Positions 15,954-25,318 are shown, counted from the first letter of the stretch. The stretch is DNA of 64,000 bases from Nocardia beijingensis NBRC 16342 (GCF_001612785.1 NZ_BDBC01000043.1:1-64000), one strand, 5' to 3'. A program made the numbers and translations. The notes: generated from the sequence alone by a model not told the origin.

Positions 15954-16981
15954 GGCAGGACTCCGATCAGGCGGAGCAGGATCAGCGCGTCCACATCGCG
16001 GTCGCGGCTGCCCGCGAGTCCGATCCGGCGCAGATCCAGCGCCGGATTCCCCAGGAACGGAACCACCTTGCCGGACAGCAATTCCGACAGCAGCGCGCCG
16101 TTGCCGGTCCAGACGGCGGCATCGGGTGACGGGTCCCGCAACAGCACCGCCGTTCGCTCCAGCGCATCGTTGAGGTGGGGCAGCCGGGGGATGAGCCAGT
16201 CCAGCCCGGTGGTGAGCGTGTTGACGTCGATCACGACGTTGAGCACCGCGGTCATGAATTCGGGGACACGGCCGAGCCGCCGCGCCGCCGTTTCCGAGAA
16301 GAGGAATCCGACCTCCTCGCGCATCTGGTGCAGTCGCCGTGTCACTTGTTCGGTGGCGGTGACGATCCGGTCGATGTCGCCGATGCCGTCGGCCGCCGCG
16401 CCCAGATCGGTGGCTATGCGGCCCGCCAGTTCCCTGGTCTCGGCCGGATCGGCGGGGAGTGCGCGGTCGAGCTGTTCGACGGCGTCCTGCATCCTGGCGG
16501 CGCTGCCGCCGTTGACGAACGCGGCCATCCGCTCGAGAATCTGTTCGATCTGCGGGCCGGTGTCGGTGTCGCGCAACGCAATGGTGTCCCCGTCGCGCAG
16601 CTGGCCCGCGGCGTTGCCGGGCGGCGGCAGCAGTGCGAGGTAGATATCGCCGAGGACGGTGTTCTGCCGCAATTCGGCGCGCGTCCCGACGGGCAGGCGC
16701 ACGTCCGAACGCACGTCGATGTGCGCGACCGCGGCATGGGGGAGGAGATCGATCGAGCGCAGCCGGCCCACATCGGCGCCGTTGCTGCTGACCCGGGCGC
16801 CCGCGGGCAGGCTCAGCACCGACTCGAACTCCACCGCGAGGCCATAGGTGGGTCCGTCGACGCCGGTGCCGGGCAGAGCATGGTCGCTGGGGTCGAAACC
16901 GCAACCGCAGGCGGTGAGCAGCACGGTGCCGATGCTCGCGAACAGCAGCCGCGGACCACGCGGCCGTCGCCACCCGTTCAT
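15950..16981 (-). CDS. mceE: MCE-family lipoprotein MceE
   Basis: A 343-residue MCE lipoprotein (LprK type). The signal peptide ends in the lipobox LTAC at about residues 22-25, after RGPRLLFASIGTVL. The MCE domain runs from YGLAVEFESVLSLPAGARVS to the QNTVLGDIYLALLPP strand, followed by the helical needle region. ATG at the complement of 16979-16981 overlaps the mceD stop codon; a longer frame to 17083 is excluded by this coupling. It takes the usual fifth position of the mceA-F set and is presumably lipidated and anchored in the membrane. Confidence 0.9.
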   Translation of the reverse strand: MNGWRRPRGPRLLFASIGTVLLTACGCGFDPSDHALPGTGVDGPTYGLAVEFESVLSLPAGARVSSNGADVGRLRSIDLLPHAAVAHIDVRSDVRLPVGTRAELRQNTVLGDIYLALLPPPGNAAGQLRDGDTIALRDTDTGPQIEQILERMAAFVNGGSAARMQDAVEQLDRALPADPAETRELAGRIATDLGAAADGIGDIDRIVTATEQVTRRLHQMREEVGFLFSETAARRLGRVPEFMTAVLNVVIDVNTLTTGLDWLIPRLPHLNDALERTAVLLRDPSPDAAVWTGNGALLSELLSGKVVPFLGNPALDLRRIGLAGSRDRDVDALILLRLIGVLP

Positions 16982-18075
16982 CGGGCGCCTCCTACGGTCG
17001 CGAGGACGGCCAGCGGTACCGGCAGCCGGACCGCGTTCGCCGAAAGCGCCTGGCAGGTAGGCGGATCCGGCACGGAGGCGCACAGCGCCGTCGCATCGGC
17101 CGCGCCGAGAACGACCTCGGGAGGGCGATAGTCGAAGCTGAGGCCGGAACCGTCTTCGATCATGCCGCGCAACATGGTGACGACCCCCGGTATGGCCGCG
17201 AGCAGATCACGGGATTCCTCGGCCCTGGTACGGGCGAGCGTGACGATCGGGACGGAGGATTCGAGGATCTCCATCAGGTAGGGAAAGTGGTGGTTGAACA
17301 GCCGGTCGAGCGGGCCGATCGCCGCCGCGAGCTTGCCGACCAGGATCTTGACGATCACCAGTGTGCGTTCGAGCAGTTCCAGGCCGGGCCCGAAGGTGAT
17401 CAGCGAGGTCTTGATATCGCTCCATTCCGCGGCGACGAACCGGCTCAGCTCGGCGGAGTTGTCCAGCAGTCGGCCGAGTTGAGCCAGGAACGTGTCCGGC
17501 GTGGCCAGCAGGTCGGACAGCTGCCGCAGCTGCTGGTCGAGCGCGGGACCGAGCCCGCGCAGTTCGCGGTCGGTGCCGTCGAGCAGGGCCCGCAACGGCG
17601 TCGCGCCGTCCGGCCCGGGGCGGGTGAGATCGTCGAGGAGGCCGGTGAAGGAGCCGAGCGCGTCGGAGACGCTCACCGGCGTCGCCGTGCGGTCGGGCGG
17701 GATGCAGTGGTCCGCGGGCAGCGCCGGTCCGTCCCGCGGCGGCGTGTCCACCAGTTCTACGCGACGGTCGGTGAGTATCGAGGAATTCACCACCACGGCC
17801 CGTACGCGAGCCGAGAGCGGGCGCTCGTCGATACTCATCTCCACCCGGACGTGTCGGTGGTCGGGCACGAGGGCACGCACTTTCCCGACCGCGACACCGC
17901 GGATCGTCACCGGTGCGTCCGGATAGAGCCCGAAAGTGTCGTCGAACAAGGCGCACACCGCACGGGTATGGCGTTCGGCGTCGTGGATCGCCGCGCCGGC
18001 CACCGCGGTCACCGCCACGGCGGTCGCGATCAGGATCGCCGGTCCCCGGCGTCGTCCGCTCGGCATCGACCACAT
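16978..18075 (-). CDS. mceD: MCE-family protein MceD
   Basis: A 365-residue MCE protein with an N-terminal membrane anchor (RRRGPAILIATAVAVTAVAG), the MCE domain (VCALFDDTFGLYPDAPVTIR then GVAVGKVRALV), and a long helical C-terminal region. Cysteines near the C terminus (ALCASVPDPPTCQAL) could form a disulfide, as in other secreted Mce subunits. The ATG at the complement of 18073-18075 follows GGGAGCGGGG at good spacing; a GTG at 18084 that overlaps the mceC stop codon is the alternative start. Confidence 0.88.
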   Translation of the reverse strand: MWSMPSGRRRGPAILIATAVAVTAVAGAAIHDAERHTRAVCALFDDTFGLYPDAPVTIRGVAVGKVRALVPDHRHVRVEMSIDERPLSARVRAVVVNSSILTDRRVELVDTPPRDGPALPADHCIPPDRTATPVSVSDALGSFTGLLDDLTRPGPDGATPLRALLDGTDRELRGLGPALDQQLRQLSDLLATPDTFLAQLGRLLDNSAELSRFVAAEWSDIKTSLITFGPGLELLERTLVIVKILVGKLAAAIGPLDRLFNHHFPYLMEILESSVPIVTLARTRAEESRDLLAAIPGVVTMLRGMIEDGSGLSFDYRPPEVVLGAADATALCASVPDPPTCQALSANAVRLPVPLAVLATVGGAR

Positions 18076-18077
18076 GA

Positions 18078-19097
18078 TCAGCACCCCGCTCCCGGCACCG
18101 GCAGGCAGACGTCGGGGCGGCGCACGGTGAGGCCGCTCTGATCGATGAGCGCTCGGCCCTCCGGTCCCGCCAGTCCGGCGAGTTCTTCCATCGTGTGCGT
18201 CATCGCCGCGATGACGGCGTCCGTCGAGCTCAGCAGTTCGCGGCTCAGTTCGCGGCTCTGCTCGAGCGGGAAGAACAGCGGTTCGAGTTTCTCGGCGTAG
18301 GGACCGGCGAGGAAGTCGAACAGCAGCCCGACCACGGCGGTCACTTTGTCGGCGAAGATCTCGACCTTGGACCGGGCCGCCACGATCTGCGGTCCGAGCA
18401 CGGCGTAGGCGCGGATCACCTCGGTGGCCAGCATCTCGTTGTCCCGCGCGGTCGCCAGGTATTCGTCGGACAGTGCCAGCAGCCCCTGCACCTGTTCCTT
18501 CTGCTCGGCCAGCGCGCCGACCACCGCACCGAGCGAGGACACCGCCTGGCGAACCGTGCCGGGAGCGTCGGTGAGCGCGCGCGCCGCGGCGTCGAGCGTC
18601 TTGCGCAGCGACTCGGTGTCGATCCGGTCGGTCACCCTGACCGTTTCCGGGATCAGCTCGTTCACCAGGAACGGCAGGTGCGCGCGTTCCATCGGAATGG
18701 GTGCGCGCAGCGGCTGTGCACCGGCGGGCAGCAGTGCCAGGTACAGCCCGCCCACCGGGGTGAGCATGCGCACGTCCACGGCGGTACGGTCACCGAGACG
18801 TTGATCGGATCGCACGATGAATTCGACGTCGACGTGATCTTCGCCGAGGCGGATGGACAGCACCCGGCCCACCTTCACGCCGGCTATCCGCACGCTGTCG
18901 CCGGTGGTCAAGCCCCCCGTTTCCGGCAAGTGCAGCCGATAGGTCGCGTAGTCCGGCGGGCGGAGATACAGCACGCCCACCGTGGTGAAAGCCAAGGTGA
19001 CAGCGATGACGCTGAACAGCGCCCACATCAATTGCGCTCGGGGGGAGGGGGTTTCCGGGCCCAGTGAAACGACGGTGCGCGCCGGGATCAATCGCAT
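18078..19097 (-). CDS. mceC: MCE-family protein MceC
   Basis: A 339-residue MCE protein. The membrane anchor is LMWALFSVIAVTLAFTTVGV, the MCE domain begins YATYRLHLPETGGLTTGDSV then RIAGVKVGRVLSI and ends at VGGLYLALLPAG, and the rest is helical. It closes with CLPVPGAGC, two cysteines likely to be in a disulfide. The ATG overlaps the mceB stop by 4 bp, which settles the start. Third MCE subunit of the operon. Confidence 0.9.
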   Translation of the reverse strand: MRLIPARTVVSLGPETPSPRAQLMWALFSVIAVTLAFTTVGVLYLRPPDYATYRLHLPETGGLTTGDSVRIAGVKVGRVLSIRLGEDHVDVEFIVRSDQRLGDRTAVDVRMLTPVGGLYLALLPAGAQPLRAPIPMERAHLPFLVNELIPETVRVTDRIDTESLRKTLDAAARALTDAPGTVRQAVSSLGAVVGALAEQKEQVQGLLALSDEYLATARDNEMLATEVIRAYAVLGPQIVAARSKVEIFADKVTAVVGLLFDFLAGPYAEKLEPLFFPLEQSRELSRELLSSTDAVIAAMTHTMEELAGLAGPEGRALIDQSGLTVRRPDVCLPVPGAGC

Positions 19098-20113
19098 CAC
19101 CGACTCCCTTCGCAAACGGTCAAGGGGCGGCCGTGCAGCAGCACGGCCGCCGTGACCGGCAGCGCGACCGTGCCGTTCGCGCAGTGCCGGGACGGCTCGG
19201 AGCGCGGGATCAGCGCGTTGAGCGCTTCCAGCAGGCCGGGCAGAGCCGACAGCGCGCGCACGGCGGCGGTGGTGTCGGGGATGGCTTGGTGGATGCGTTC
19301 GGTGAGCGCGTCGGAGCTGTCGCGGGCCCCGAGCAGCAGCCGCGCGAGTGCCTCGGCGGTGCGGACGATCTCGGTCATCTCGACCGAACCCTTGTCCATC
19401 AGGCTCAGGAACTCCTCCATCCGGCTGGCGACCGGCATGAAGATGGAGTGGAAGACGCGCAGGATGTTCTCCAGATTGGCCGAGCGCCCGCGCAGCCGCT
19501 GCGACAGCGCGTCGAGATTCGCCACGATGGTCGTGATGACGGTCGTGCGGTCCTCGGCATAGGCGGTCAGCGTGGCGAGATCGCGCAGCAGCGGGGCCAT
19601 GTCGCCGCCGCTGCCCTCGACCAACGCGACGAGGTGGGCGGCGAACCTGTTGTACACCTGGGGATCGGCCTCACGCAGCAGCGGCCGCAACCCGTTGAAG
19701 ACGGTGGTGATGTCGAACGAGTCGACCGTGTCGACCACCGGCCGGGCCGGGTCGAGGAACGGTCCTTGCCCCTCGCCGACGGTGACCGCCAGATACCGCT
19801 GGCCGGTGAGATTCTGGAATCGGATGGCGATGCGGTCGGTGCTGCGCAGCCGGTACCGCGACAGCAGGGTGAAGCGGACGCTGGCGCGATGATCGGAAGT
19901 CAGCTCGATGCCGGTCACCTTGCCGACCTGCACACCGCGCAGGCGCACATCGGCGTTCTGCTGCAGTCCGAAGACGTCGCCGAATTCGGCGTGGTAGTCG
20001 GTCGTCTCGCCGCCGACCGGCCGGTGGATCGCCTGCACGACCACGGTGATCACGGCGATCACGACCAGCAGCAACAGCAGCAGGCGCACGGCGGCGGCTC
20101 GTGGTGTCCTCAT
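19097..20113 (-). CDS. mceB: MCE-family protein MceB
   Basis: A 338-residue MCE protein. The anchor is VRLLLLLLVVIAVITVVVQA, followed by the MCE domain (YHAEFGDVFGLQQNADVRLR then GVQVGKVTGIEL, RFQNLTGQRYLAVTVG) and a helical needle region. A Cys pair near the end (HCANGTVALP and LTVCEG) matches the conserved extracytoplasmic disulfide of MceB proteins. ATG overlaps the mceA stop codon by 4 bp. Confidence 0.9.
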   Translation of the reverse strand: MRTPRAAAVRLLLLLLVVIAVITVVVQAIHRPVGGETTDYHAEFGDVFGLQQNADVRLRGVQVGKVTGIELTSDHRASVRFTLLSRYRLRSTDRIAIRFQNLTGQRYLAVTVGEGQGPFLDPARPVVDTVDSFDITTVFNGLRPLLREADPQVYNRFAAHLVALVEGSGGDMAPLLRDLATLTAYAEDRTTVITTIVANLDALSQRLRGRSANLENILRVFHSIFMPVASRMEEFLSLMDKGSVEMTEIVRTAEALARLLLGARDSSDALTERIHQAIPDTTAAVRALSALPGLLEALNALIPRSEPSRHCANGTVALPVTAAVLLHGRPLTVCEGSR

Positions 20114-21135
20114 CGCGGCGCACCGCCCATCGCCTGGACCGGGAAGCGGAACGCGGGCACCGCCGCGATGAGCACTTCGACGTCGAGCACCACCCGATCG
20201 TCGCGGCGGTGCAGCGCCCCGTCGATGCCGGTGGCGAGGTCGTGCAGCTGTCCCGGCGTGACGCCCCGCATCGCCCGATCGAGCGGAATCACCAGGTCCA
20301 GCAGCATGTCCACCGCCTGCGAGGTCGGGCCGAGCGCGCCGACCAGCTGACCGGCGAAGGCGAACACGAGGTTGGAGACTTCGGAGATGGTGTCGGAGGC
20401 CTGGCGGGTGCGCAGTTCGTCGTCGAGTTCGGTGACCGACGCGAGGGCCGTGAGGATGCTCAGCGCCGAGGGCGTGAACGCGCCGACCCCTTCGGCGACA
20501 TCCGCCGATTGGCGCAGCAGGTCGGCGAGCGGGCCGGGCCGCGCACGCTGCCAGGTGCGCGCGAGCAGCAGGGCCGAGGTGAGCATCGGAGCCACCGCGT
20601 CGGTCAGGCGCGCCGCGTTCTCCAGCGACGTCGTCATACGGGAGGTCAGCACGTCGGCCACCGCGCGGCCGGAGTCGCGCAGGATCCGCGTCACGGTGAA
20701 GTTGTCGACTCGATCGCCGAGATCGAGCGTCCCGCCCGCGGCGATCGGGGCGCCGCCCGGCATCGGGACCAGTTCCAGCGCGGTCGATCCGAAGACGTTG
20801 GCGGAGACGAACCGGGTTTGCATGGTCGTCGACAACTCGGACAGCCGCGGCGCCGCGACGCCGACTCGCACCCGCTGCCGGTCGGGGCCGATCGGCTCGA
20901 TCGCCTCCACCGAGCCGATCGTCATGCCGCGCAGCCGGACCGGCGTATGCGTGCCGACGCCGTCGCCGATGCCGGTCATCACAAGGTCGAAACCGGCCAG
21001 GTCCGCACGGGCGGGCTCCGTGGTGCGCCACACGGCCACGGCGAGCACGGCCAGTGCGGCGAGCAGCGCCAGCCCGCGCAAGCGCAGACCGGCGGGGCCG
21101 GGACCACGAACCGAGAATTGCGCCGCGCGACTCAT
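20110..21135 (-). CDS. mceA: MCE-family protein MceA
   Basis: A 341-residue MCE protein, first of the six. After a short basic N terminus the anchor is GLALLAALAVLAVAVWRTTE, and the MCE domain carries FDLVMTGIGDGVGTHTPVRL then RGMTIGSVEAIEP and the FVSANVFGSTALELVP strand. The C-terminal region is helical. It starts 7 bp after the yrbEB stop, within the same transcript. Confidence 0.9.
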   Translation of the reverse strand: MSRAAQFSVRGPGPAGLRLRGLALLAALAVLAVAVWRTTEPARADLAGFDLVMTGIGDGVGTHTPVRLRGMTIGSVEAIEPIGPDRQRVRVGVAAPRLSELSTTMQTRFVSANVFGSTALELVPMPGGAPIAAGGTLDLGDRVDNFTVTRILRDSGRAVADVLTSRMTTSLENAARLTDAVAPMLTSALLLARTWQRARPGPLADLLRQSADVAEGVGAFTPSALSILTALASVTELDDELRTRQASDTISEVSNLVFAFAGQLVGALGPTSQAVDMLLDLVIPLDRAMRGVTPGQLHDLATGIDGALHRRDDRVVLDVEVLIAAVPAFRFPVQAMGGAPR

Positions 21136-21142
21136 GACTTGC

Positions 21143-22027
21143 TCACCCCCCGAAACTGATATCGGTGTCGAAGCCCCACATGGCGATCGTCAGCACCATG
21201 TCGGTCGATGCGATGAGCACCAGGCTCGCCCGGATGGCCCGGCCCGAGGCGATACCAACCCCTTCGGGGCCGCCGGTGGCGTAGAAACCCTGGTAGGCGT
21301 GCACGCCGGTGATCACGAGCACGAAGACGACCACTTTGATCAGCGAGTACACCAGGTCGGTCGGCGCGACGAACATGTGGAAGTAGTGCGCGAAGGCGCC
21401 CGACGCCTGGCCGTGCACCGCGGTGACGGTGAGCCGGGTCGTCAGGAATCCGAGCGCCAGTGCGATCAGATAGGTGGGTATCACGGTGATCACGGCGGCG
21501 ACCAGCCGCGTGGACACCACGTACGGGATGGGGTCGATCGCCTGCGCTTCGAGCGCATCGATCTCCTCGGAGATCCGCATGGCGCCGATCTCGGCGGTCA
21601 TCCGGCATCCCGCTTGCGCGGCGAAGCCGACGGCGGCGATGAGCGGGGCCAGTTCCCTCGGGTTCGCCAGCGCCGACATGGCGCCGGCCAACGGACCCAT
21701 ACCGAGCATGTCCAGGGCGGTGAAGCCGACGATGCCGATCATCGCCCCGGCCACGGCGCCCATGATGACCAGCACGGGCACCACCCCGCCGCCGACGATG
21801 ACCGATCGCCCGCCACCCCAGGCCAGGTCGGTGAAGACGGCCACCACCTGCTTGCGGTACCAGCGCAGCGCGTAACCGGCGCCCAGACACGCCGCGGTCG
21901 CGAAACGCAGTTGGAAGCCCAACTCGTCCAACGGTTCCCACAGCCGTGCCACGTGCCGGGTCCAGCGCAGGCCACGAGGCCGATACTCCGACGGCCGCGT
22001 GGTCAACGGCCCGTTTCGCAGAGCCAT
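21143..22027 (-). CDS. yrbEB: YrbE-type ABC permease B of the Mce system
   Basis: A 294-residue MlaE/YrbE-family permease with five to six membrane helices. Family blocks are VVPVLVIMGAVAGAMIGIVG, the conserved LAPLIAAVGFAAQAGCRMTA then EIGAMRISEEIDALEAQAID, where the EIGAM/EEIDAL loop is the coupling helix that contacts the MceG ATPase, and the final IASTDMVLTIAMWG. The ATG overlaps the yrbEA stop by 4 bp. No ATPase gene is in the window; Mce systems normally share a single MceG ATPase encoded elsewhere. Confidence 0.92.
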   Translation of the reverse strand: MALRNGPLTTRPSEYRPRGLRWTRHVARLWEPLDELGFQLRFATAACLGAGYALRWYRKQVVAVFTDLAWGGGRSVIVGGGVVPVLVIMGAVAGAMIGIVGFTALDMLGMGPLAGAMSALANPRELAPLIAAVGFAAQAGCRMTAEIGAMRISEEIDALEAQAIDPIPYVVSTRLVAAVITVIPTYLIALALGFLTTRLTVTAVHGQASGAFAHYFHMFVAPTDLVYSLIKVVVFVLVITGVHAYQGFYATGGPEGVGIASGRAIRASLVLIASTDMVLTIAMWGFDTDISFGG

Positions 22028-22884
22028 CACAGGAATCCCAACGGCACGAACAACAGCACCACCTGGGTGATGACGAGATTGACGACGAGGCAGGCCAGCA
22101 GCCCGAGCACGACCGCCGCGTTGACGCAATCGGCCACACCCTTCGGCCCGCCCTGCGCCTCCAGCCCGCGCTGGCAGGCGATCACCGCGACCAGATAGCC
22201 GAAAACCGCTGCCTTGCCGAGACAGATCACCAGATCGGTGACGGTGGCGAAGCTGCCGAACGACAGCCAATACGAACCGGGCGCGACGCCCTGGCCCACG
22301 GAGGCGACGAGAAAACTGGCCAGGATGCTCATCAGGATGACCAGCACCGCCAGCATCGGCGCCACCACGGTCATCGCCAGCAGACGGGGTGCGACGAGCC
22401 TGCGGTGCGGGTCGATGCCCATGGTGCGCAACGCGTCGATCTCTTCGCGGATCGTGCGCGCGCCCAGATCGGAGGCGATCGCCGACGCGCCGGCGCCGCC
22501 GACGAGCAAGGCCGCGGCCAGCGGCGCGATCTGCTGCATCACGCCCATGCCGCCGACCGCGCCCGCCATCGAACCGGCGCCGACGTTCTCGGTGATGCTG
22601 CCGACCTGGACCGCGATCACCACGCCCATCGGCAGCGAGATCAGTATCGCGGGCAGCAGGGACACCGACGCGAAGAACCATGCCTGGACCAGCGCCTCCC
22701 GTACCGGGAATCGGCGCAGCACCAGATCGGTGGCGAGCAGCGCGGTGGAGCGGGCGCCGAGTCGTACCGTGCGCCCGAAAGTCCTTGCGCTCGACGCGGT
22801 CCGGCTCGCCAGCGCGACCACGAGCGGAACCGGGCCCTGTTCCCCGCCGGAGGGCCACTCCGCGGGCGCCGCGTGCTCGGACAC
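22027..22884 (-). CDS. yrbEA: YrbE-type ABC permease A of the Mce system
   Basis: A 285-residue MlaE/YrbE permease, first gene of the Mce operon. Family blocks are AILISLPMGVVIAVQVGSIT, then APLAAALLVGGAGASAIASD, followed by LGARTIREEIDALRTMGIDP, the coupling loop, and the C-terminal VVNLVITQVVLLFVPLGF. I chose the GTG complementary to 22882-22884, six bases after GAGGAG; a TTG at 22905 is in frame but lacks a ribosome site. With YrbEB it forms the membrane channel of a lipid importer. An inverted repeat matching the TetR/DUF2236 promoter lies 80-110 bp upstream. Confidence 0.9.
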   Translation of the reverse strand: MSEHAAPAEWPSGGEQGPVPLVVALASRTASSARTFGRTVRLGARSTALLATDLVLRRFPVREALVQAWFFASVSLLPAILISLPMGVVIAVQVGSITENVGAGSMAGAVGGMGVMQQIAPLAAALLVGGAGASAIASDLGARTIREEIDALRTMGIDPHRRLVAPRLLAMTVVAPMLAVLVILMSILASFLVASVGQGVAPGSYWLSFGSFATVTDLVICLGKAAVFGYLVAVIACQRGLEAQGGPKGVADCVNAAVVLGLLACLVVNLVITQVVLLFVPLGFL

Positions 22885-22963
22885 GTCCCACTCCTCGCGC
22901 AACAAACCAACCCGTCGCCCGAAGAGAGGTCGTCTATCGCTCCGTGCGCGGAGTGCTGAGCCG

Positions 22964-22993
22964 TTGATAGTTCAACCGTGCTAAGGCTATCAA
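22964..22993. promoter_or_regulatory. Mce-island inverted repeat, copy 3 (Mce operon promoter)
   Basis: TTGATAG (22964-22970) and CTATCAA (22987-22993) flank 16 bases containing ACCGT. The motif TGATAG-N16-CTATCA matches the repeat at the TetR/DUF2236 promoter (12379-12406). It is in the promoter region of the nine-gene Mce operon, whose first start codon is at 22884. Confidence 0.72.
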
Positions 22994-23175
22994 TCCAGGG
23001 GATCCGGTGGGCCAGTTTCGCGAAGAACGATCGAATGACATCCATCGAGAACTCGATCAGGTCCGTTCGGGGGCGTGGGCGAGCATGGTTGGAGCCGGAC
23101 GGCCGGTGGTCGTCGGACACCTGCGAGACGCGGCGACCTTCGCGCGGTCATGCCCGCCGAGCGCCGCGACGCCCG

Positions 23176-23382
23176 TCAGGGCAGATGCATGAGCTGCCGG
23201 GAAAGGGTCAGCAGGCGGCGGGCGAGTTTCACGACCGGGAGGCCGACGGGAAGAAGAATGACCGTCACGCACAGCACCGCGCCGACGAGCCACAGCACGG
23301 CCGCCACCAGCCCCAGTACCGTGCCGAGCACGGCGGTGAGGATCCCGAGTACGACGCCGAGCAGGCCCTGTAGCGCACGCAT
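23176..23382 (-). CDS. Small hydrophobic membrane protein
   Basis: A 68-residue protein that is almost entirely hydrophobic for residues 5-50 (VVLGILTAVLGTVLGLVAAV then LWLVGAVLCVTVILLPVGLP), enough for two membrane helices, with a short basic C-terminal tail (KLARRLLTLSRQ). Similar small proteins are common in actinomycetes but have no known role. It is on the same strand as the Mce operon but about 180 bp separate its stop from the operon's operator, so it is probably an independent unit. Confidence 0.6.
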   Translation of the reverse strand: MRALQGLLGVVLGILTAVLGTVLGLVAAVLWLVGAVLCVTVILLPVGLPVVKLARRLLTLSRQLMHLP

Positions 23383-23523
23383 GACGACCTTCCGGTTCCA
23401 TTCTGCGCTCGCGCGCGGCGAAGCGCATGTGCCGACCCGATCGAAAATCCGAATCCTTCCTGGGTGGCCGAGCGCGCGACGACTCCGTATGCGAGAAGGG
23501 GATCAGCCGGTAGCGTCCGAGGT

Positions 23524-24186
23524 ATGAGCCGAGCGATCGTGGAGCTGTCGCATCCGGTCTCCGACGGCATGCTCACCTATCCGGGCCTGCCCGCGCCCCG
23601 CGTCGGCACCGAAGCGGCGCCGGACAGATCACCGCTGATCGACATGGCATTCGACATCGCGCGTGTGGATATGGTCGGCCACACCGGGACCTATATCGAG
23701 GCGCCGCGACTTTTTCACGCCGAGGGCGCGGACATCGCCGAGCTGCCGTTGGAACGGCTGTTCAACGTGCCGATCGTGGTGATCCGCGCGCCGGGAGTGC
23801 GCGCGGTGGGGCCGGATGTGCTCGGCGATCCCGCGCTGCTGTGGGGCAAGGCGGTACTGGTGCACACCGGGTGGTCGGCCAAGTGGGGTTCGGCCGCCTA
23901 CCGGGACCCCTGGCATCCGTTCCTGGTCGGTGAGGTCGCCGATGCGCTGGTCGCCGCCAATGTCGCGCTGGTCGGCATCGACTCGCTCGACGTCGACGAC
24001 ACGTCGTTGCCGACGCGTCCGTGCCATCACACGCTGCTGGGAGCGGGCATCCCGATCATCGAGCAGATGACGAACCTGGCCGCGCTCCCCGGCGCGGGCG
24101 CACGGCTCGTCGCACTGCCTGCGCCGATGCGGGGGATGGGCTCGTTCCCGCTGCGCGTCGTGGCGTGGACCGAACACGAATCCTGA
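23524..24186 (+). CDS. Cyclase-family (kynurenine formamidase-like) hydrolase
   Basis: A 220-residue member of the cyclase family (PF04199), which includes metal-dependent kynurenine formamidase and isatin hydrolase. The metal motif region reads HTGTYIEAP at residues 53-61 and ends in LFH; relative to the usual HxGT(H/Y)xDxPxH the Asp is Glu and the last His is shifted, so metal binding may be altered. Other family blocks are LVHTGWSAKW and VGIDSLDVDD with its conserved Asp, and CHHTLLGAGI. ATG 23524 matches the family start. It could open a formylamide or lactam-type ring, substrate unknown. Confidence 0.85.
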   Translation: MSRAIVELSHPVSDGMLTYPGLPAPRVGTEAAPDRSPLIDMAFDIARVDMVGHTGTYIEAPRLFHAEGADIAELPLERLFNVPIVVIRAPGVRAVGPDVLGDPALLWGKAVLVHTGWSAKWGSAAYRDPWHPFLVGEVADALVAANVALVGIDSLDVDDTSLPTRPCHHTLLGAGIPIIEQMTNLAALPGAGARLVALPAPMRGMGSFPLRVVAWTEHES

Positions 24187-24228
24187 CCGGGACTGTCCTC
24201 CACGGAACCTGCTGTCGCCGTGGGAAAC

Positions 24229-25080
24229 TCAGGGCCGGAACGGCGGGACCGCGAGATCGTCGCCGAAAATATCCGGCAGATCGCGGTCGACGCTGTCGGG
24301 GAATCGCGCGGGCCGCTTCTCCAGGAAAGCGGTCACGCCTTCCCTGGCATCGGCGCTCGCGCCCCGGTGGTAGATGCCGCGGGATTCGATGCGGTGCGCG
24401 ATCATCGGATGATCGGCTCCCAGGTTGCGCCACAGCATCTGGCGGGAAAGGGCCACCGAGACCGGCGCGGAATGCTCGGTGACGCGGCGTGCGAGCGCAC
24501 GCGCCTCGTCGAGCAGGGTGTCGGCCGGATACAGCGCGGAGAACAGTCCCGCGTCGAGCGCTTCGCCCGCGTCGACGAGTCGGCCCGAGTACACCCACTC
24601 CAGTGCGGTCTGCATCGGAACCAGGCGGGGCAGGAACCAACTGGAACAGGACTCGGGCACGATGCCGCGCCGATTGAAGACGAACCCGATACGGGCGTCG
24701 TCGACGGCGATGCGGAAGTCCGCCGCGAGCGTCATGGTGATGCCGACCCCGACGGCGGGGCCGTTGACGGCGGCGATGACGGGCTTACGGGATTCGTAGA
24801 TGCGCAGGACGACCTCGCCGCCGGTGTCGCGGAAGGACTCCGCGGCGTCTTGGTCGCCCGCGACGAAGGTCTCCGCGCCCGCCGACAGATCCGCGCCGGC
24901 GCAGAAGGCGCGCCCGGCACCCGTGATGATCACCGCGCGGATGGAATCGTCGCGGTCGCAGGTGTCGAACGCCTCGATCAGCTCCGTGCTCATCGCGGTG
25001 GTGAACGCGTTGAGCTGCCGCGGGCGGTCGAGGGTGATGGTGGCGATGGCGTCGGAGACGTCCAGGCGAATATCGGCCAT
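24229..25080 (-). CDS. Enoyl-CoA hydratase/isomerase family protein
   Basis: A 283-residue crotonase-superfamily enzyme. The oxyanion-hole motifs are GRAFCAGADLSAGA (about residues 55-68) and AAVNGPAVGVGITMTLAADF; the acid residue at the second catalytic position is Glu in RRGIVPESCSSW. This GIVPES pattern, with one retained Glu, fits the hydratase/isomerase branch acting on larger or branched acyl-CoA. ATG is at the complement of 25078-25080. It is divergent from an HSD10-like SDR 239 bp away, and both suit beta-oxidation of side chains or branched fatty acids. Confidence 0.9.
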   Translation of the reverse strand: MADIRLDVSDAIATITLDRPRQLNAFTTAMSTELIEAFDTCDRDDSIRAVIITGAGRAFCAGADLSAGAETFVAGDQDAAESFRDTGGEVVLRIYESRKPVIAAVNGPAVGVGITMTLAADFRIAVDDARIGFVFNRRGIVPESCSSWFLPRLVPMQTALEWVYSGRLVDAGEALDAGLFSALYPADTLLDEARALARRVTEHSAPVSVALSRQMLWRNLGADHPMIAHRIESRGIYHRGASADAREGVTAFLEKRPARFPDSVDRDLPDIFGDDLAVPPFRP

Positions 25081-25318
25081 AACGAACACTGTGCCATCAC
25101 CTCGACATGCGCGCTCTTGCAGGGGGTTCCCGAGGCATCGCCGCACCCTCGGATCGAATCGAACGAGAATGACTGTTTACTTAATGCTCCCCGGGCGGTT
25201 AGCCTGTCGCCGTGTCCCGATCGGTCGCAGCACCTGGCATCCCGCACCGGGGTGGCGGCGCGGACCGGTCGGCCTGCGTTTGGCGTCGTCGTTGGACAAC
25301 CCGGAGAAGAGGAGTGGG

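Noticed and set aside
22641..23120. A 159-codon minus-strand frame running through the Mce promoter region
   Set aside because: It overlaps yrbEA and the inverted repeat and has no family resemblance.
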